Part shown: positions 60,201 to 64,000 of the stretch, in pieces | How positions within the stretch are numbered: position 1 is the stretch's first letter | Layout: each line of letters starts with the position of its first letter | NCBI RefSeq assembly: GCF_030052815.1 | Contig: NC_079507.1 | Coordinates: 68,031,144-68,095,143, forward strand | Direction of reading: 5' to 3' | Source of the DNA: Hevea brasiliensis | Taxonomy: Eukaryota > Streptophyta > Magnoliopsida > Malpighiales > Euphorbiaceae | Length of the DNA: 64,000 nt | Notes under the pieces: generated by a model | The model's database searches: none | Told to the model about the DNA's origin: nothing | Seen by the model: only the letters and a program-made list of their open reading frames with translations | Position numbers and translations under genes: made by a program

Positions 60201-63200
60201 AATTATGTCCATTCCCTGGCTAGATTATATATCTACAATGGAATAGTGCAGTGGCATAACCAACAAAAAACAGAAACCACGCGTAAAAAGGCCTCATGAA
60301 TGAATTGCAAAGAAGAAATATAAGATTTCTACTCCAAGAACTTTACAAACTAATGTATACAATTAGCTTAAACTTTATTCATAGTACTATTTTCCAATTG
60401 GTAACGTAGGCTTCACATTCAATTCAACAAATTTGGACAAATCAAGTTCTTTGCTTAGAAAAAGAACACTTACCCATTTCTAACATCCTCAAATACATTG
60501 TTAACATAAGTAGCAATTCCAAGACTGTTGATCCACAGTCGAAAGCATCTCTCTTCCCTTGATGTCTGGACATCATCTTTCATCATCTCTGCAAAGGAAT
60601 ACTTTTTACTGTCTGTAGAAAGGCCACTCCTGCAAGAAAACATCCTTTGCTCTCAGTTGTAAAATTAAATTATGATCAAAGAGTGAGGGACAGAATGATT
60701 TCACTTGAAGGGAGAAATTGAGAGGGGAAAAACAAAGGAAAGAAATTCAGCAGAATAGCTTGTTATCAAAGTTTGAAGATGGAAAACAAGGCAGGTATTC
60801 ATATTGATACAAGGAGATCAACAACAGAAACTGAAAATAATCCATACTCAAAACACCACCATTAAACCTCATATAGCAGAAACAAACCAGTTGTTTGTTT
60901 TAAAGGATTATTAAAGAAATAAACATGCAGGATTAGTATGCAGTCCACTTCCTAAAAAATACATCATTGTGCATACACCTAGAAAATCCTCCCATCATAG
61001 ACTTTTATCTAGCTGTTTTCTTTTTAAATTTAGCTTTTCAAATTTCACATATCTTGGACAGCCAATAAAGCATTTTACAACTAGCATTTTCCCTATCCAA
61101 CAACAATAATTTTTGCATAATTATTTCACTTGAGAAGCATTGATAACTTGAAAACACAATAAAGTTGTGACCACTTGAAACCTTAGTCTTATAAAATGAA
61201 GGTGCAAATAAAAATTGAAGAGCTACTTGGCATCTGAAAGGAACTGGTTCTATCAGATATTTGCAACAAATGGTCTAATTGACACGCCAATAACCTCATT
61301 AAAGTGTAAACATATGCAATTTTAATCTCAAAGAAATCATGCAACATTTACCTACCAAACTGAAGGGAAGAAAGGAAAGAACTTGATCCAAAGTTGCAAC
61401 ACAATAAAAGGCAAACAAATGTCCATTTCTCACCTTTGATGAAATATTTGTGCAACAAATGCAAGATTCAGATTTGGTGAACCATCAACAATATCTTCTG
61501 GTTTTAAATATCTTTTGCAGTCCATCCTCTCCGCATGATCAAGTACCAGCTTAGCCCTTTCCTTGGAATCCTTGGCATCCAATGTAGCTGGATTGCAGAA
61601 TTCTGGGGCAAGAACATTAAGCAGGTAGGCATAAGCCTTTCCATCCTACACATATGTAACCAAAATCCATCATTATAAGCATCTTAATGTGCACCTATTT
61701 GTTTTTTGAAAGATATGTATGAAGGAGCAACTACTATTGTGCGCACAGTGGGAGGGGACACAAGAGATTTTCCTATCTCAGTTGGATTACACCAAGGTTC
61801 AGCTGTAAGCCCTTACCTTTTTACATTAGTTTTAGATGAATTGACGAAACATATACAAGAGAGTATCCCTTGGTGCATGATATTTGCGGATGATATAGTT
61901 CTGATAGATGAGACGCAAGAAGGAGTAAATAGAAAGTTAGAGCTTTGGAGAACTACTCTAGAGTTAAGTAAAATAAAGACAGAATACATGTATTGCAAGT
62001 TCAGTGAAGGCCAAACTGGTGATAGAGAAGGAGTTAGTTTGGATGGAGTGGTACTGTCCCAAAGTAATCACTTTAAATATCTTGGCTCAGTCCTTCAAGT
62101 AGATGGGGGATGTGAGAAGGATGTTAGTCATAGGATTAAAGCCTAATGGTTTAAGTGCAGAGGTGCCACGGGAGTTTTATGTGATCGCAAGATTCCCAAT
62201 AAGTTGAAAGGAAAATTTTACCGTACAGCCATACGACCGACCATATTATATGGAAGTGAATATTGAGCACTAAAGGAGTCGTATGTGTCTAAGCTAAGAG
62301 TTGCAAAAATGAGAATGTTAAGGTGGATGAGTGGCCATACTAGACTAGATAAAGTTCGTAATGAGAGTATTAGAGAAAAGGTAGGAGTGGTGCCAATTGA
62401 GGATAAGTTGAGAGAAGGGAGATTGAGGTGGTTTGGTCATATGAAGCGTAGACATACGGAAGCTCCAGTTAGATAAGTAGAACACATTAGGTTAGAGGAT
62501 AGAAAGAAAAGAAGGGGCAGGCCTAAACTGACTTGGAGGAGAGTAGTACAACATGACTCAGAAGTATTACACATTTATGAGAATTTAACCCAAAATCGTT
62601 TAGAGTGGAGAAAGAGAATCCATATAACCGACCCCAAATTTCTGGAATAAAAGCTTAGTTGAGTTGAGTTGAGTTGCTGCTGAATTTACCAGTGACAAGG
62701 TAAAGCCTGGTTTAAGGAGAGCTGAGATAGGGAGAAACACTAATTATAAGCTCTAAACATTTATATAGATATATAAGGATGGATTCTTACTATAAAAAAA
62801 TCCAATAATAATTAAACATCATTGAAGCCTAATGTTAGATCCCTTTCCAGATGAAAACCAAAATATTCCAGTTGCCCACATACTTCATAGAAGGTAAAGT
62901 TCCAATATAAGACAATAGTCATGATTTCATATAACATAGCCATGCCTTAAAATAAAGCCTCAAGAACAAGAGACGAGAAGCATTCGTGTCATTGTACAAC
63001 TTTCTCTATTGTAATTGCTAGCAGACGTAAAACTGAATAAGCAATACCTTCAAATCAGATGAAAAATTTGCAACAGGCTTCTCATAGCCTGCTTTCTTCA
63101 AATGGAAATTCATCCATTTTAACAAAATTTTTTCAGGGGCCAAGCCCATAAGCTCCTCGATATCCTGAAGGACACAATGATGATGAAACAATTACCCATT

Positions 63201-63385
63201 CTGTTCAAACCACTATAAAAATTAACAAAAAAATATTGATGAAATTTTAAAATTCCATAATAAACATTTCATTACATTGTTATCATCCACTAACTCCACA
63301 AGCTGAGGCGTCTTCTTAAGGCTAAGATCTGCTAACAGTTGAATCTGATATTACCACAGCGGATCAGTTGATGTGAACAGAAATT

Positions 63386-63445
<60 letters not shown>

Positions 63446-64000
63446 TCAATTTCTTACTAAAGGTCAATCAGTAGTGTTATTTTCAAAAAAAGCACACCAT
63501 ATTTGATTAACAGGGAAACAAACTCTGTGCAAATAAATATCACAAAAAATACACACCTTTATAATTTGAGAAATCAACCCAAGAACCAGATGAGGCTGCA
63601 AAACAAACAAGCAAACAGAAAAAAAGAAATCCTTTAGGTCGGAACATAATGCACATGAGAATCTGAATTACATAATACTTACTCTTCCCTCCACCAAGTC
63701 CTGAGTACCAATGTTTACTACAGTGCAGCCAATAGCTTTAGCAGAGTTGAGGCAGAGGGTATGATTTTCATTCCTCTCCCATGGGTTAAGGACCCGTTTG
63801 GTGTTGATAGCTCGTTCATCTATTGTCCCCGGAACAGCAACATTGATAAGCTTGCTGAATCCAAACACAAGATAAAACCACACATCCAGTAACTATAAAT
63901 TTTCAGTAATACAGCAAGCATAGAATATCAAGCAACCCTGCTTAAATACCATAGAAGTACTCCATCTCTCACAAGATTGAATAAATCATTTGATGCTGGA
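57289..64000 (-). CDS. fimbrin (actin-bundling protein), 5' end beyond the window
   Basis: Plant fimbrin/plastin: four calponin-homology domains that cross-link actin filaments in the cytoplasm. Exons in gene order: beyond 64000-63950, 63854-63683, 63595-63557, 63344-63276, 63164-63048, 61645-61434, 60629-60474, 60137-59938, 58531-58374, 58275-58179, 57979-57888, 57555-57289. Frames close, giving about 542 visible residues; the family has roughly 650-750, so the N-terminus and the start of CH1 are missing. Diagnostic phrases: [88 protein letters not shown]-type [17 protein letters not shown] and [14 protein letters not shown]. The variable acidic, Ser-rich tail after MYWSLQ is typical of plant fimbrins and distinguishes paralogues. 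Which of the FIM1-FIM5 genes it matches cannot be settled by eye. The intron 61646-63047 carries a LINE fragment. Confidence 0.93.
61697..62676 (+). mobile_element. RTE-clade LINE fragment, 5'-truncated, in a fimbrin intron
   Basis: The plus strand encodes the C-terminal part of a non-LTR reverse transcriptase. Seen are [14 protein letters not shown], the [11 protein letters not shown] motif, the catalytic FADDIVLI box, [13 protein letters not shown], and the distal [18 protein letters not shown] and [10 protein letters not shown] motifs typical of plant RTE elements. It ends in a short (TTGAG)n tail at about 62658-62676; simple-repeat tails instead of poly-A are characteristic of RTE. The copy starts abruptly near 61697 and has stops (about 62144, 62264, 62474), so it is dead on arrival. 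It is antisense to fimbrin. Flanking duplications could not be fixed. Confidence 0.88.
61706..62641 (+). pseudogene. reverse transcriptase remnant of the RTE LINE
   Basis: The largest intact piece is 61706-62146, covering RT palm motifs with FADD. A second piece, 62285-62476, has the C-terminal block. Between them a TAA replaces a Gly codon, and later a TGA (62264) stands where the family has Trp (GSEY-stop-A against GxECWA). The endonuclease and the first half of the RT are absent because of the 5' truncation. Confidence 0.85.
63392..63445. repeat. compound (AC)n(AT)n microsatellite in a fimbrin intron
   Basis: About seventeen AC repeats run directly into about nine AT repeats, in the intron between the exons 63595-63557 and 63344-63276. 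Confidence 0.95.

Noticed and set aside
1..64000. CRISPR arrays, bacterial operons, riboswitches, plasmid or phage origins
   Set aside because: None seen. The direct repeats found are LTRs, microsatellites and simple tandem duplications in plant nuclear DNA.

Overview
The window is nuclear DNA from a flowering plant, most likely a eudicot. Its genes are interrupted by many short AT-rich introns, a cytosolic-type tRNA-Asp lies on its own, and the repeats are plant LTR retrotransposons (Tekay/Del-like chromoviruses), an RTE-type LINE fragment and MITEs. The style of the LTR repeats recalls Euphorbiaceae such as Manihot or Hevea, but that is memory of repeat style, not a demonstrated match. All exon coordinates below were read by eye from frame continuity, GT/AG junctions and family similarity.

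Layout. 1-1096: flank without a supported gene. 1097-8146: DNA topoisomerase I (TOP1), minus strand, 15 coding exons, a 5'UTR intron and a TATA box. 8257-10391: AT-rich DNA with a functional-looking tRNA-Asp(GTC) and a decayed tandem copy. 10392-20731: complete but mutated Ty3/Gypsy chromovirus, minus orientation, TSD AATTG. 20737-22394: AT-rich DNA that holds the displaced remainder of the tRNA-region duplication. 22395-37820: EDM2-like PHD-finger/methyltransferase-fold chromatin protein, minus strand, 18 coding exons plus a 5'UTR exon, with long repeat-bearing introns. 38323-40228: terminal-inverted-repeat element carrying a tandemly duplicated, broken GRF-type zinc-finger gene. 41698-about 44760: LTR-like sequence of another retroelement. 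45470-55621: second chromovirus of the same family and orientation, TSD ATTTA. 55627-57288: AT-rich flank. 57289-64000 (runs off the right edge): fimbrin, an actin-bundling protein, minus strand, with an antisense RTE LINE fragment in one intron.

The three host genes share the minus strand but belong to different processes: DNA supercoil relaxation, heterochromatin-linked control of transcripts, and actin bundling. They are not an operon-like unit. The most interesting relation is between EDM2 and its surroundings. In Arabidopsis, EDM2 acts with ASI1/IBM2 and AIPP1 to let RNA polymerase II read through introns that contain heterochromatic transposons. Here the EDM2 gene itself has transposon-bearing introns and sits between two related chromoviruses. 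Other points to check are a microsatellite-encoded Glu/Gly tract in EDM2, a near-perfect intronic hairpin, and the GRF-carrying TIR element.
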